Position numbers and translations under genes: made by a program
Shown here: positions 53,984 through 63,069 of the stretch, piece after piece
Layout: each line of letters begins with the position of its first letter
Position numbering within the stretch: the first letter of the stretch is position 1
DNA from: Allostreptomyces psammosilenae
Lineage (GTDB): Bacteria; Actinomycetota; Actinomycetes; Streptomycetales; Streptomycetaceae
Assembly: GCF_013407765.1 (NCBI RefSeq)
Contig: NZ_JACBZD010000002.1
Span: forward strand, 878,001 to 942,000
DNA: 64,000 nucleotides
Direction: 5' to 3'
Notes under the pieces: model-generated
Told to the model about the DNA's origin: nothing
The model's database searches: none
What the model saw: only the letters and a program-made list of their open reading frames with translations

Positions 53984-55377
53984 CGCCCGCCCCGGTCCGC
54001 CGCGCCCGGTCCGGCGTGCGGGGGCGCGGGGAGGAACAGCGCGGCGCTGCGCAGCCGCGCCGCCCGCCGCACCCGGTCGATCGCCCAGGCGTCGGGCGGC
54101 GCGGCCGCGGGCGCGGTGGCTCCGGCGATGGCGCCGGCCCGTTCGGCGTCCGGCCGTTCGGCGTCCGGCCGTTCGGCGTCGGCGGGTCCGGCGTTGGGCC
54201 GTTCGGCGTGGGAGGGAGCGGCGCCCGGGCCGGCGACCGTCTGCTCCTCCTCGGCCCGTCCCGCGTCGGCCCGCCCCGTGACGGCCTCGTCCGCGATCCG
54301 CAGCAGGTCGTCCAGGCCGCCGAGGCCGGAGAGCTCACCGCGGGCGCCGCGCCCGAGCGCGCCCGGCGCACCGCAGGCGCGGGCCTCGTGGCGGCAGTGG
54401 AAGGACAGCTCGCAGGCGGCGAGGCAGTCGGGGGTGTAGTCGGCGGCGACGGCGGCCAACGACCGTTCCAGGTCCTCCGGATCCCTGGTCGGCCGGCCGG
54501 CGCGGTTCGGCCGCAGGTCGAAGGTGACCTCCGGCGGCAGCGCGGCCGCCGTCTCCTCCAGCGAGGCCATCCGGCGCAGCTGCCGCCGGGTGACCGCGAT
54601 CTGCCGCCGCAGGTCGACGACCGAGGCGGTCGGCCGACTGCCGAACCCCTCCGGGCACACCAGCACCACGCGCGGCCGCACCGGGTCCGCCGGCAGGCCG
54701 AGTTCCTCCGCGGCCTCCTGGAGCGCCAGGGCGTAGACGGCCGCCTGGCGGGCCGCGGCGCCGACCTTGACCGGGTCGGCCGAGCCGTCCAGCACCGGGA
54801 AGGACTTCACCTCCACCACCGTCCACCCGCCGTCCGGCCCGACCAGCACCGCGTCCGGCTCCAGCCGTGCCGGGGTGCCGCCGACGGACAGCGTCAGCAT
54901 GGGGTGCTCCAGCAGCGTCCAGCCGCCCGAGGCGCCCGCGCCGGCGACCTTCTCCAGGGCCAGCCGGGTCCGCTCCAGCCGCTCCTCGGCCGAGCCGGCG
55001 CCGAGGGCGTGGACGTCCCGCTGGTGGGCGGGGGCCGGGCTGCCGTCGAGCCGTTCGGTGACGGTGGCGAGGAGTTCGGCGCAGTCGTCCGCGGTGAGCC
55101 GGCGCTCGAAGGCGATGCCGCGCGAGATGGCGAAGGGGGAACGGCCGAACGGCGCGGGGCGACCGAGATGGTGTGCGACGGCGGCCTTGTCGACGCCGGC
55201 GGCGTCCAACAGGGCCCGGCGTCGACAGCCGGGGTTGGCGGCCAGGGCGGCGATCGTGCGTGCGTCGTGGTCGGCGGGAGGCACCGGTCCGCGCAGCCCG
55301 GTCAACCGGGCCCGGGCGGCGGGGGCGGGGCCGGAGGCCCGGTCCGGCCCCGGTGCGCCGTCGTGCGTAGCGTCCAT
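53980..55377 (-). CDS. Fe-S RecB/Cas4-like PD-(D/E)XK nuclease (first gene of operon)
   Basis: 465 aa. All landmarks of the RecB/Cas4/AddB/Dna2 nuclease group are present in order: GIAFE (87-91), EPD (173-175), EVK (189-191) and QAAVY (211-215, the QxxxY motif). Four cysteines fit the iron-sulfur pattern: Cys 51 near the N-terminus and Cys 318, 322, 328 (C-x3-C-x5-C). The C-terminal third holds a disordered acidic stretch with four AERPDAERPD-like repeats, then a short helix. The start is ATG 55377. It overlaps the 605-aa gene by 4 nt and is preceded by the tandem element array. Predicted to be a DNA exonuclease or endonuclease acting with the helicase. Confidence 0.88.
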   Translation of the reverse strand: MDATHDGAPGPDRASGPAPAARARLTGLRGPVPPADHDARTIAALAANPGCRRRALLDAAGVDKAAVAHHLGRPAPFGRSPFAISRGIAFERRLTADDCAELLATVTERLDGSPAPAHQRDVHALGAGSAEERLERTRLALEKVAGAGASGGWTLLEHPMLTLSVGGTPARLEPDAVLVGPDGGWTVVEVKSFPVLDGSADPVKVGAAARQAAVYALALQEAAEELGLPADPVRPRVVLVCPEGFGSRPTASVVDLRRQIAVTRRQLRRMASLEETAAALPPEVTFDLRPNRAGRPTRDPEDLERSLAAVAADYTPDCLAACELSFHCRHEARACGAPGALGRGARGELSGLGGLDDLLRIADEAVTGRADAGRAEEEQTVAGPGAAPSHAERPNAGPADAERPDAERPDAERAGAIAGATAPAAAPPDAWAIDRVRRAARLRSAALFLPAPPHAGPGAADRGGR

Positions 55378-55622
55378 CGCCCGCAGTGTCGCACCCACCC
55401 CCGACAACGCGCGCCGCGCGCCCCCCACCCGGCGGGTCGGGGAGCGGGGGAGGGGCAGGTTTCTTCCGCCTGCCTGGCGCCCCCATCGCTCGTCCGCCCC
55501 ATCGCCCGCCCCCTCCGCTGCACAGACGGCATAACACCGTTACGGCAGAACACAGACGGCATAACACAGACGGCGGAACGCGGCGCAGGGCCGACCGCCT
55601 GGCCCTCCATTCTCACAGCCCG

Positions 55623-56203
55623 CGCACAGCTCAGTGAGAGCCTGTTCACAGCTGGGTCCGCATATGTCCCCCATCGTCTCGGGGGGACCCCCTTTTTCAA
55701 GATTCTCATGCGGGGATCGGGCAGGACAGCCCTCAATTTCGAGCTGTGGATAACTTCCCTTCCCGCGTGGACGGCTGTCCCTGTCTACCTGCTCACGCCC
55801 ACAGCTAGCGGGCTCACAGCTAGCGCGCCCACAGCTGGCGCACAGCTCAGTGAGAGCCTGTTCACAGCTGGGTCTGCATATGTCCCCCATCGTCTCGGGG
55901 GGACCCCCTGTTTCAAGATTCTCACGCGGGCGCCAGGCGGGGCAGCCCTCATTTTCAGGCTGTGGATAACTAGCCTTTCCCGCGTGGACGGCTGTCCTGT
56001 CCACCTGCTCACGCCCACAACTAGCGGGCTCACAGCTAGCGGGCTCCCAGCTGGCGCGCCCATAGCTGGCGCACAGCTCAGTGAGAGCCTGTTCACAGCT
56101 GGGTCCGCATATGTCCCCCATCGTCTCGGGGGGACCCCCTGTTTCAAGATTCTCACGCGCGGATTGGCCAGGGCAGCCCTCACTTCCAGGCTGTGGATAA
56201 CCC
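55623..56203 (+). repeat. Three-unit tandem array carrying element copies D, E and F
   Basis: Units begin CGCACAGCTCAGTGAG at 55623, 55839 and 56070, i.e. periods of 216 and 231 bp; the third unit is truncated. The 15-bp difference equals one extra copy of an internal 15-nt unit (CACAGCTAGCGGGCT type; three copies after unit 1, four after unit 2). Each unit contains a CCCCC/GGGGG hairpin, the palindrome GGGGGGACCCCC (from 55681, 55897, 56128), TTTCAAGATTCTCA, AGCCCTCA and TGTGGATAA (55745-55753, 55961-55969, 56192-56200). Palindrome centre to box edge is 66 nt in all three. Confidence 0.92.
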
Positions 56204-56274
56204 GCCTTCCTCCCGCCGCTGGCCGTGGCCGTCCCTCCCGGGCAGCGGACGACTGGTCGAAACAGGATCGGAGA

Positions 56275-56366
56275 CGACCGCCCCATCGGGCTGCGGACGA
56301 CCGCCTCGTCGGGTTGCGGACGACCGCCCCGTCGGGCTGCGGACGACCGCCCCGGCCGGCCGCAGA
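56275..56366 (+). repeat. 23-bp tandem repeat, four copies
   Basis: The unit CGACCGCCCCGTCGGGCTGC plus GGA repeats four times with a few changes. There are no spacers, so it is not a CRISPR array. Confidence 0.9.
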
Positions 56367-56495
56367 CGACTCGCCGGGCCCGGGCCGCGGGCCCGGACAC
56401 CAGGGCGGATTGGCGGCTTCCGTTTCGGGTCGCGGATCATGGGTGGCTGGATCGGCGCGGACGCCCGGTCCGGACACCGGAGGAGAGACGCAGCC

Positions 56496-57125
56496 ATGGC
56501 CCCACGCATCCTGCTGGTCCGGCACGGCCACACCGAGTGGTCCACGGACGGCCGCCACACCGGCCTGACCGACATCCCGCTCACCGAGCGCGGCCGGGAG
56601 GCGGCCCGGGCGGTCGGCCGGACGCTGGCCGGCGAGGCGTGGCACGGCGTGGGCTCCGGTCTGGTGCTCACCAGCCCGCTGTCCCGGGCGCGGGAGACCT
56701 GCGAGCTCGCCGGCTTCGGGGACCGGGCGGAGGTCTGCGAGGACCTGCGGGAGTGGGACTACGGCGCCTACGAGGGCCTGACCACCGCCCAGATCAGGCA
56801 GCGGCAGCCCGGCTGGGTGCTGTGGCGGGACGGTGTGCCCGAGGGCGCCACGCCGGGGGAGAGCCCGGAAGAGATGTGCGCCCGGGTCGACCGGGTGGTG
56901 AAGCGGCTGCGTGAGGCCACCGCCGACGCGAGCGGCCTGGAGGGCACCGCCGTGGTCTTCGCCCACGGCCACCTGCTGCGTTCCCTGGCGGCCCGCTGGC
57001 TCGGCCTGCCCCTCATGACGGGGCGGAACCTCGAACTCGGCCCCGCCACCCTCTCGGTGCTCGGCTGGGCGCAGGAGTGGCCGACCCTGGTGCGCTGGAA
57101 CGACGCCTCACACCTGGACGGCTGA
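56496..57125 (+). CDS. Histidine phosphatase family protein (phosphoglycerate mutase-like)
   Basis: 209 aa. LVRHGHTEWS holds the catalytic RHG, LTSPLSRARETCELAG the second Arg, EWDYGAYEGLT the acidic acid/base region, and FAHGHLLRSLAARWLGL the second His. It is probably a broad phosphomonoesterase (alpha-ribazole phosphatase or sugar-phosphate type) rather than a glycolytic mutase. The start is ATG 56496 with GGAGGAGAG upstream. It diverges from the nuclease operon; the element array points towards it. Confidence 0.92.
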   Translation: MAPRILLVRHGHTEWSTDGRHTGLTDIPLTERGREAARAVGRTLAGEAWHGVGSGLVLTSPLSRARETCELAGFGDRAEVCEDLREWDYGAYEGLTTAQIRQRQPGWVLWRDGVPEGATPGESPEEMCARVDRVVKRLREATADASGLEGTAVVFAHGHLLRSLAARWLGLPLMTGRNLELGPATLSVLGWAQEWPTLVRWNDASHLDG

Positions 57126-57621
57126 CGGTCGGGGCCCCTGGCCGGGGCGGTCGCCGGGCGGGAGTGGGCTTGCCGGGGTGCCGGACCCGCAGCGGCCGTC
57201 GGCAGCGGCCGTCGAGAGCGGGTGGGGGCGCAGAAGCGGGGTGCGGGCTCCGGGGACCGGCGCCGCCCCCCGATCGGCGCCGGTCCTGGCCCGGCCCCCC
57301 GGGGCTGGTGGCCCCGGAGGCTTCGCGAACGGCCCCGCACCGGCGCGCCCCGCGTCCAGACGCCGTGGGTCACAGGTGGTCCGGGTGGGGCCGCCGCCGT
57401 TCACATGAGTTGACGGTGCGGTCCCCGCCACGGTTGCACCTCGTACGGGTGAAACCAGGGCGCGTGGCGGCCTTTGGCGGGGTATGGACGTTATGTCGCT
57501 GTGTCGTGTACGCCACATCTCCGGCCCGCCGGAACGGGCGTCAACGAGGGCTGCCGTCGCGTCCGGCGGGGCGGCTCCGCCCGGCGCCGGGCGGGTCGTG
57601 CGCGTCCGGCGCGGCGCGGGC
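57126..57621. other. Gap between converging phosphatase and XRE-TPR genes
   Basis: 496 bp. GC-rich with a CAGCGGCCGTCGG duplication near 57190-57212 and a CCCGGCGCCGGG palindrome near 57587-57598 that may end the leftward gene. No gene is supported. Confidence 0.5.
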
Positions 57622-59232
57622 TCACACCCGGCGTGCGCCGATGGTGGCGTCGTAGCGCTCCACCAGCGCCGCCGCCGGGCCGGAGGCGTCCAGGCTGCGC
57701 AGCGCCCGCACGATCCGGGCGAGCATTTCGGCGACGCGTGCCGAGCGCACCTGGCCCAGCGCGTCGACCACCCGCTCTCCGGCCTCGGCCGCCCCGTCCA
57801 GGTCCCCGCTGGCCGCCCGGGCGCGGGCCAGCCCCGCGGCGTACAGGGCCTGGTTGCGGGTGAAGTGGGACTCCTGGAACCGGACGGCCAGCAGGCTGTG
57901 CTCGGCCGCCCGTCGGAAGTCGCCGAGCGCGGCCCAGCACTGCGACTGGAGCGCCATCAACTCGGCCTCGCCGTAGAACGACATCCACTCCGGCGCGTCC
58001 TGGGGGCTGCCCCGGTCGAAGAGCGCGCGCGCCCGCAGCAGGCTGCGCTCGCAGCCGGAGCGGTCGCCCAGCGCGGCCCAGGCCCGGGCCTCGCGCATCG
58101 CCAGCAGCGACAGCAGCCGCAGCGAGCCCAGCTTCTGCGCGACCTGCTGGCCGGCCTGCGCGGCCCGCAGCGCCTCGCGGACCCGACCGCTGTCCTTGGC
58201 GAGGTTCGAGGCGTTGCAGAAGGCGTGCGCCTCCAGCCAGCGGTCCTCCGTCATCCGGGCCGCGGCCAGCGCCTCGGCGTAGTAGGAGCGGGCGTCCTCC
58301 CGGCGGCCGGAGTCGTGCGCCAGCCACCCCACGGAGATGGCCAGTTCGCCGGCGGCCGACTGCAGCCGGCTGCCCAGTCCGCCGCGGCACCGGCGCTCGT
58401 CGAGCATCCGGTAGGCCTCCTGGAGGGTGTGTCCGGCGTCCGCGTAGAGGTCCTCGGCGCCCAGACGGTCGTCGAGCAGGCGGATCCGGCGCACCGCGCC
58501 GAGGACCTGGCCGACCTCGTCTTGGTCGGCCTCGTCCGCCGCCGCTCCGCCCGGTCCGGCGCCGCGTTCCGCCGCCGCGGCGGTGGCTCCGGGGAGCGCC
58601 AGGGCGGCCGCCGCGGCCGAGCCGGACGCCACGAAGACGCGACGGTCCACGTTTCCCTCCTGTTCCCACGACCGGGCCTCCCGGCGCGGTCGCGTCTCGC
58701 CGTGGCGGCGCTGCCCGGGCAGCCGGGCCGGGCCCGGTCCGGTGGCGGGTGTGGTGCCGACGGCCGGGCCGGTACCGCGCGAGGCGTCCGGGACGGGGCA
58801 GACGGCGGGGACGGGTGTGGCGCCCGCGGTGCCGGGGACGCCGGTGGGGCCGGGGGCGCCCGTGGGCCCCGGGGCGGGGGCGTCCGAGGTGGGCGGGGTC
58901 GGGGCAGCGGTGAGGGCGGTGGCCGCGGTGGGGCGACGGCTGCGGACCTTCTCGCGCGGCTCGAAGCCGAGCTCCTCCAGCGTCCGCTGGAACATGTGCT
59001 GGAAGACCCGTGCGTACGCGTAGTTCGGACACCGGATCTGGCCGGATTCGATCCGCCCGACGTAGCGGGCGTCGCAGCTGACCCGCTCGCCGATGTCGCG
59101 GGCGGCCTTGCGTACCAGCGCGGCGAACTCCCCGGGCGACAGGTCGCCGCGCAACCCCCGCATCACCCGGTTGGGAACGCGGCCGGCGGGGGCCGGCAGG
59201 GGAGCGGGCGCCGAGGGACCGGTCGACGTCAT
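57622..59232 (-). CDS. XRE-type HTH regulator with C-terminal TPR domain
   Basis: 536 aa. N-terminal HTH (~25-85: FAALVRKAARDIGERVSCDA, RYVGRIESGQIRCPNYAYAR), a long Pro/Gly/Thr-rich linker (~95-190), then WEQEGNVDRRVFVASGSAAA followed by a hydrophobic Ala/Leu run that looks like a Tat signal in mid-protein, and a TPR solenoid (~240-530). The layout HTH / RR-hydrophobic segment / TPR is like NsdA-type streptomycete regulators of development and antibiotic production, though the sequence differs. The start is ATG 59232 with GGAGAC upstream. Neither DNA target nor ligand is known. Confidence 0.87.
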   Translation of the reverse strand: MTSTGPSAPAPLPAPAGRVPNRVMRGLRGDLSPGEFAALVRKAARDIGERVSCDARYVGRIESGQIRCPNYAYARVFQHMFQRTLEELGFEPREKVRSRRPTAATALTAAPTPPTSDAPAPGPTGAPGPTGVPGTAGATPVPAVCPVPDASRGTGPAVGTTPATGPGPARLPGQRRHGETRPRREARSWEQEGNVDRRVFVASGSAAAAALALPGATAAAAERGAGPGGAAADEADQDEVGQVLGAVRRIRLLDDRLGAEDLYADAGHTLQEAYRMLDERRCRGGLGSRLQSAAGELAISVGWLAHDSGRREDARSYYAEALAAARMTEDRWLEAHAFCNASNLAKDSGRVREALRAAQAGQQVAQKLGSLRLLSLLAMREARAWAALGDRSGCERSLLRARALFDRGSPQDAPEWMSFYGEAELMALQSQCWAALGDFRRAAEHSLLAVRFQESHFTRNQALYAAGLARARAASGDLDGAAEAGERVVDALGQVRSARVAEMLARIVRALRSLDASGPAAALVERYDATIGARRV

Positions 59233-59529
59233 GGGCCGTCTCCAACAGGGTGTGCAGGGTGCCCGGTGGTCCCGGGGCTGTCCGGAAACAGCCCTGACAG
59301 TACCGTTAGTAATGGTCTCGCCACGTTTGGTTTCCGGCAGAACGGACATTTGGCGTGCGATCGGCTGTGAAATGCCATGTTCTGCCGCATCGGGCCCAGG
59401 CTTGCCCCGTGGCCAGCACGGGCACGGCTGCGTTGTTCTGGGCGAATGCCGGAGCGGGACCGTGTGTCAGCACGCCAGCCCCACGACGGCTCCCCGGCCG
59501 CAAGTTCGCAGCGCGAGGAGGACGGCGAA

Positions 59530-61020
59530 GTGAGCATGACTCGACCGGAAGGGGCATGGCCCCGGCGTGCCGCCGAGCGCGCCGGAACCGGGCAGGGGGA
59601 CGCGGACGGCACCGCGGCGCTCGCCGAGTTCATGGACCTGCTGGACGAACCCCCCACCCGCCGGATCGACTCCTCCTCCCCGCTCCCCGTCACCCACCCG
59701 CACCGCCGCCCCGACGCTCCCGGACCCACCGACCTCTCCGGCTCCACCAGCCTCAACGACCCCACGGGTGACGGTCACATCACGAGCCTCACGGACCGGC
59801 CCTGCCCCACCGCCCCCGCCGGCCCGGGTGTCCCCGGAGGTGCCACCGCCCCCAGCGCCCGGCCGCTCGGCGGCGCGGTGTACCAGCCGGCCGCCCGACG
59901 GGCCGCCCGCCCGGCCCCAGCCCTGGGCGACTCCCCGGCCCCCGGCCCCGCCACCGGGCCATTCCTCGGGCCCGCCTCCAGCGGTCGACACCCGGGCTCC
60001 TCCCGCGCTCCGGGGGGCGGCCCGCGCGGCTCCGGCCGTGGCGTCGCGGCCGGCGGCGGCCGTGTCGGGCCCGTCTCGCCGGCCGCCGGGTGGGACCCGT
60101 TCGGCGTGGACCTGCTGACCGATCCGCGCTCCCCGCGGGCCGTCCGGCAGGCCGCCCGGGACGCCGCCGGCGGCTTCCGGCACACCCCCGGGTGCCGGGC
60201 GGCGGGCGGTCGACCGGCGTTCGGCGCGGCGGAGGAACACCTGGCGCCGACCTCCGCCGCCCGCCCGGCGCTCCTGCCCGCCGACGATCCGGCCACCGGC
60301 GGCCAGTGGACGGCCGAGGGCGCCGAGCTGGCCCTCGCCGCGGTCGACTGGAGCTGCGACATCCTCGCCCTGCCGCTGCGCTGGGGCGTGGAGACCCTGG
60401 ACATCCTGCGGCGCCGCCGTGTGGAGGGCCCCGTCCTGTTCGACCCCGGCGCGGCGGCGCTGCTCTTCCTGGTTCCCGCCGGGGCGCTCGACGGCCGTTT
60501 GGCCCGTGAGGGCGCCTCCTGCCGCCACGGCCATCCGGACGGCACCGGAGCCGGTACCGGTGGAGGCCAGGCGCCGGCGGGGGCCGGGGGCCGCTGCGCC
60601 GCGGGTGACATGTCGACCTTCCTGTGGGGGCTGTGCGCGCACCCGTCCCGGCCCACCCTGCCGCTCGTCCGGATCTCCTGGCAGCGGCCGGGACGGTGCG
60701 ACTGCGGCGGGGTGTCGCCCCGGCGCGGCGCGGCCCGCCCGTCGCACCGCCCCGCGGAGGCGGACGCCCCGGCGGAGGAGGCCCCCGGCGGGCTCCGTCC
60801 GGCCGGGGCGGGTGGGGCCGGCGGACCGGGCGCCTCCCCGGGGGGGCCGACCGGTCAGGTGGGCACGTCCGGCCATGTGGGCACGGCCGGCCGGGGCGGG
60901 CTGTGGCTCGTCCCACCGAGGCGGGACCGACCGCTGGCCGATCCCGCGGCGCTGCGTGAGGCCCTGGAGCTCGCCGACCTGACCCTGACCGCCTCCAGCG
61001 ACGGCTACCCCACCGGCTGA
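59530..61020 (+). CDS. Pro/Ala-rich protein with divergent prim-pol-like C-terminal region
   Basis: 496 aa. The first ~250 residues are low complexity (Ala/Pro/Gly/Arg). The C-terminal half has an ordered region: LALAAVDWSCDILALPLRWG, LDILRRRRVEGPVLFDPGAA, ALLFLVPAGAL and a Cys pair in RCDCGGV. The order of strands (FDVVSLSP... GPV... RVLLFTEPG) recalls the prim-pol-like protein at 48861-49772, so it may be a distant relative; this is inference. The start is GTG 59530 eight bases after GAGGAGG. It diverges from the XRE-TPR gene. Confidence 0.7.
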   Translation: MSMTRPEGAWPRRAAERAGTGQGDADGTAALAEFMDLLDEPPTRRIDSSSPLPVTHPHRRPDAPGPTDLSGSTSLNDPTGDGHITSLTDRPCPTAPAGPGVPGGATAPSARPLGGAVYQPAARRAARPAPALGDSPAPGPATGPFLGPASSGRHPGSSRAPGGGPRGSGRGVAAGGGRVGPVSPAAGWDPFGVDLLTDPRSPRAVRQAARDAAGGFRHTPGCRAAGGRPAFGAAEEHLAPTSAARPALLPADDPATGGQWTAEGAELALAAVDWSCDILALPLRWGVETLDILRRRRVEGPVLFDPGAAALLFLVPAGALDGRLAREGASCRHGHPDGTGAGTGGGQAPAGAGGRCAAGDMSTFLWGLCAHPSRPTLPLVRISWQRPGRCDCGGVSPRRGAARPSHRPAEADAPAEEAPGGLRPAGAGGAGGPGASPGGPTGQVGTSGHVGTAGRGGLWLVPPRRDRPLADPAALREALELADLTLTASSDGYPTG

Positions 61021-61227
61021 CCGGAACGGTTCCCCCGGGGCCCGGCCGGGCCGGGCGGTGCCGCGCAGTGCTGGGCGGTGCCGCGCAGTGCGGGGCCGAG
61101 CCGGGCAGTGCGGGGCCAAGCCGGGCCGGGCCGGGCCGGGCGGGGCGCAGCGGTCCCCGGCCCGGCGCGGGGGTTCCCTTACTTTCGTCAGCACCGGCCG
61201 GCGTCCCGCGCCGGTAGCGTGCCGGGG

Positions 61228-63069
61228 GTGAACCTCCCGAGCAGCCCGCCGGCGCGCCCGCGCCGCTCCCGCCGGGAGACGGCCACCGACACCCTGCTGG
61301 GCCTGACGCTCGCCGTCTCCGCCCTCGCCCCGCCCTCCGGACCGGCCGGTGGAACCCCGCCCGCGCCGGGCGAGCAGTTCGCCGCGGTCGCCCTGCTGGT
61401 CGCCGCGGTGGTGGTCAGCCGCGCCCGGCCGCTGGCCGCGCTGGCCGCCGTCCTGGCCGCCGCGTTCGCCGAGGCCTGCGGGCTGGTCACCGGCGTCCCC
61501 GGCCGCGGCCCGTTCGGGACCGGGCTCGACCCGTTCGCGCTCGGGGTCGCCGTCTTCGCCTACCGGGCGGGCCGGCGCACCGAGCGGATGCCGCCCGCGC
61601 TGCCGGGCGCCGTGGCCGTCGCGGTGGTCGGCGCGACGCTGATGGGCGTCCTGGGCCGGGAGACGGGCGGCACCGACAGCATGCTGATGGTGGTGGTGTT
61701 CTGCGGCGTCCTGCCCTGGCTGCTGGGCCGCTACCGGCGCCACCAGCAGGCGCTGGTGGCCGCCGGCTGGGCCCGCGCCGAGCAGTTGGAGCGGGAGCAG
61801 CGGATCGTCGCCGACCGGGAACGGCTGCGCGAGCGCTCCCGGATCGCCCAGGACATGCACGACTCCCTCGGGCACGAACTCAGCCTGCTGGCGCTGCGCG
61901 CCGGGGCCCTGGAGATGACGCCGGACCTGGACGAACGGCACCGCGCCGTCGCCGGGGAACTGCGCGTCGGCGCCGGCCGGGCGACCCAGCGGCTGCGGGA
62001 GATCATCGGGGTGCTGCGCGAGGACGCCGAGCCCGCCGCGCCCACCCGGCCGGTGCACGAGGACGTCACCGAGCTGGTCGAGCGCGCCCGCGCCTGGGGC
62101 CTGGCGGTGGAGCTGCGGATCGACGACGCGTTCGGGCGCGGCCCGTCCCCGGCGCCCATGGTGGACCTGGCCGTGCACCGGGTGGTGCAGGAGTCGCTGA
62201 CCAACGCCACCAAGCACGCCCCCGGCGCGGCCGTCTCCGTCCACCTGGAGCGGCGGACCGGTGAGCTGGTGGTCACCGTCACCAACACGGCGCCCTCGCC
62301 GACCGTCCGGGCCCTGCCGCTGTCCTCCGGCGGCCTGGGGCTGGTGGGGCTGGGCGAGCGGGTGCGGCTGGCCGGCGGCACCCTGCGCGCCGGGCCCCGC
62401 CCCGGCGGCGGCTTCGAGGTCGTCGCCCGCCTGCCCGCGGCCGCGGGCGCCGTGCCGCCCGGGCCGGACGGGGACGGCGCACGGGAGGCGCCCGGCGGCA
62501 CCGCCCCCGCGCCTACGCCCGGCCCGGCCGACCCGGAGGCCGACCCGGAGGCCGCCCCGGGCGTCTCCGAGTCCGCCCGGCAGCTGGCCCGCGGCAGCCG
62601 CGCGGTGCGGCACCGGCTGCTGGCGGCGGTCGTGGTGCCGCTGCTGCTGGCGGTGTGCACGGGCGCCACCGTCTACGCGTACCACGCGCACACCGCCGCC
62701 GGTTCCACACTGTCCGCCGCCGACTACGCACGGCTGCGGATCGGCATGACCGAGGCGGAGGCGCGGGCCCTGCTGCCGCCGCTGCAGACGGCGCCGCCGG
62801 CGGCCGGCGCCGGGCCGCCCGCGTCGCCGGGGGCACGCTGCTCCTACTATCGCGACGCCATGGTTCCCTTCGTCGAGGACGTCCTCGGCTACCGGCTGTG
62901 CTTCGCGGACGGACGCCTGGTGGCCAAGGACCTCCTGTCGGCGGCGGGCGTCGCCACGACGGGGCCCGGGGCCCATCGGGCGTGGACCCCCGCGGCCGTG
63001 ACCGGGGCCGGGACGGGGGCCGGGACGTGGCCCGGATCAGGGCTCGGAAGTGGGGAGACGGGGCGGTGA
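61228..63069 (+). CDS. NarL-type sensor histidine kinase with C-terminal extracytoplasmic domain
   Basis: 613 aa. About four to five N-terminal helices (~25-180), a dimerisation/phosphoacceptor domain with IAQDMHDSLGHELSLL (His ~211), and an HATPase domain with NATKHAPGA and GGLGLVGLGERVRL. Unusually, the protein goes on: a Pro/Ala linker (~410-445), another membrane helix (LLAAVVVPLLLAVCTGATVY, ~475-493) and ~110 residues outside, starting LSAADYARLRIGMTEAEARA, similar to the SmpA/BamE lipoprotein motif, with a Cys pair (CSYYR, RLCF). GTG 61228 is chosen; the ribosome site is weak. The stop overlaps the response regulator (GTGA). Confidence 0.9.
   Translation: MNLPSSPPARPRRSRRETATDTLLGLTLAVSALAPPSGPAGGTPPAPGEQFAAVALLVAAVVVSRARPLAALAAVLAAAFAEACGLVTGVPGRGPFGTGLDPFALGVAVFAYRAGRRTERMPPALPGAVAVAVVGATLMGVLGRETGGTDSMLMVVVFCGVLPWLLGRYRRHQQALVAAGWARAEQLEREQRIVADRERLRERSRIAQDMHDSLGHELSLLALRAGALEMTPDLDERHRAVAGELRVGAGRATQRLREIIGVLREDAEPAAPTRPVHEDVTELVERARAWGLAVELRIDDAFGRGPSPAPMVDLAVHRVVQESLTNATKHAPGAAVSVHLERRTGELVVTVTNTAPSPTVRALPLSSGGLGLVGLGERVRLAGGTLRAGPRPGGGFEVVARLPAAAGAVPPGPDGDGAREAPGGTAPAPTPGPADPEADPEAAPGVSESARQLARGSRAVRHRLLAAVVVPLLLAVCTGATVYAYHAHTAAGSTLSAADYARLRIGMTEAEARALLPPLQTAPPAAGAGPPASPGARCSYYRDAMVPFVEDVLGYRLCFADGRLVAKDLLSAAGVATTGPGAHRAWTPAAVTGAGTGAGTWPGSGLGSGETGR

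Larger units (their letters stand above)
55378..56495. other. Repeat-bearing divergent region between nuclease operon and histidine phosphatase
   Basis: 1118 bp. Nuclease-operon promoter side (55378-55620, with a CAGACGGCATAACAC direct repeat near 55522-55570), the three-unit tandem array (55623-56203), a 23-bp repeat (56275-56366), then the phosphatase leader. Both strands stay open across the array, giving long but unsupported reading frames. Confidence 0.75.

Noticed and set aside
56275-56366. 23-bp direct repeats considered as CRISPR
   Set aside because: Repeats are contiguous with no spacers and there are no cas genes; simple tandem repeat.
55540-56400. 286-residue leftward reading frame (and a rightward one) across the tandem array, with repeated PPETMGDIC-like peptides
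   Set aside because: Both strands are open because the repeat lengths are multiples of three; no ribosome site, and the single-copy element at other loci does not keep one frame. Treated as non-coding repeats.
59467-62976. 1169-residue leftward frame opposite the Pro/Ala-rich gene and the histidine kinase
   Set aside because: Low-complexity antisense shadow; the opposite strand encodes recognisable kinase motifs.
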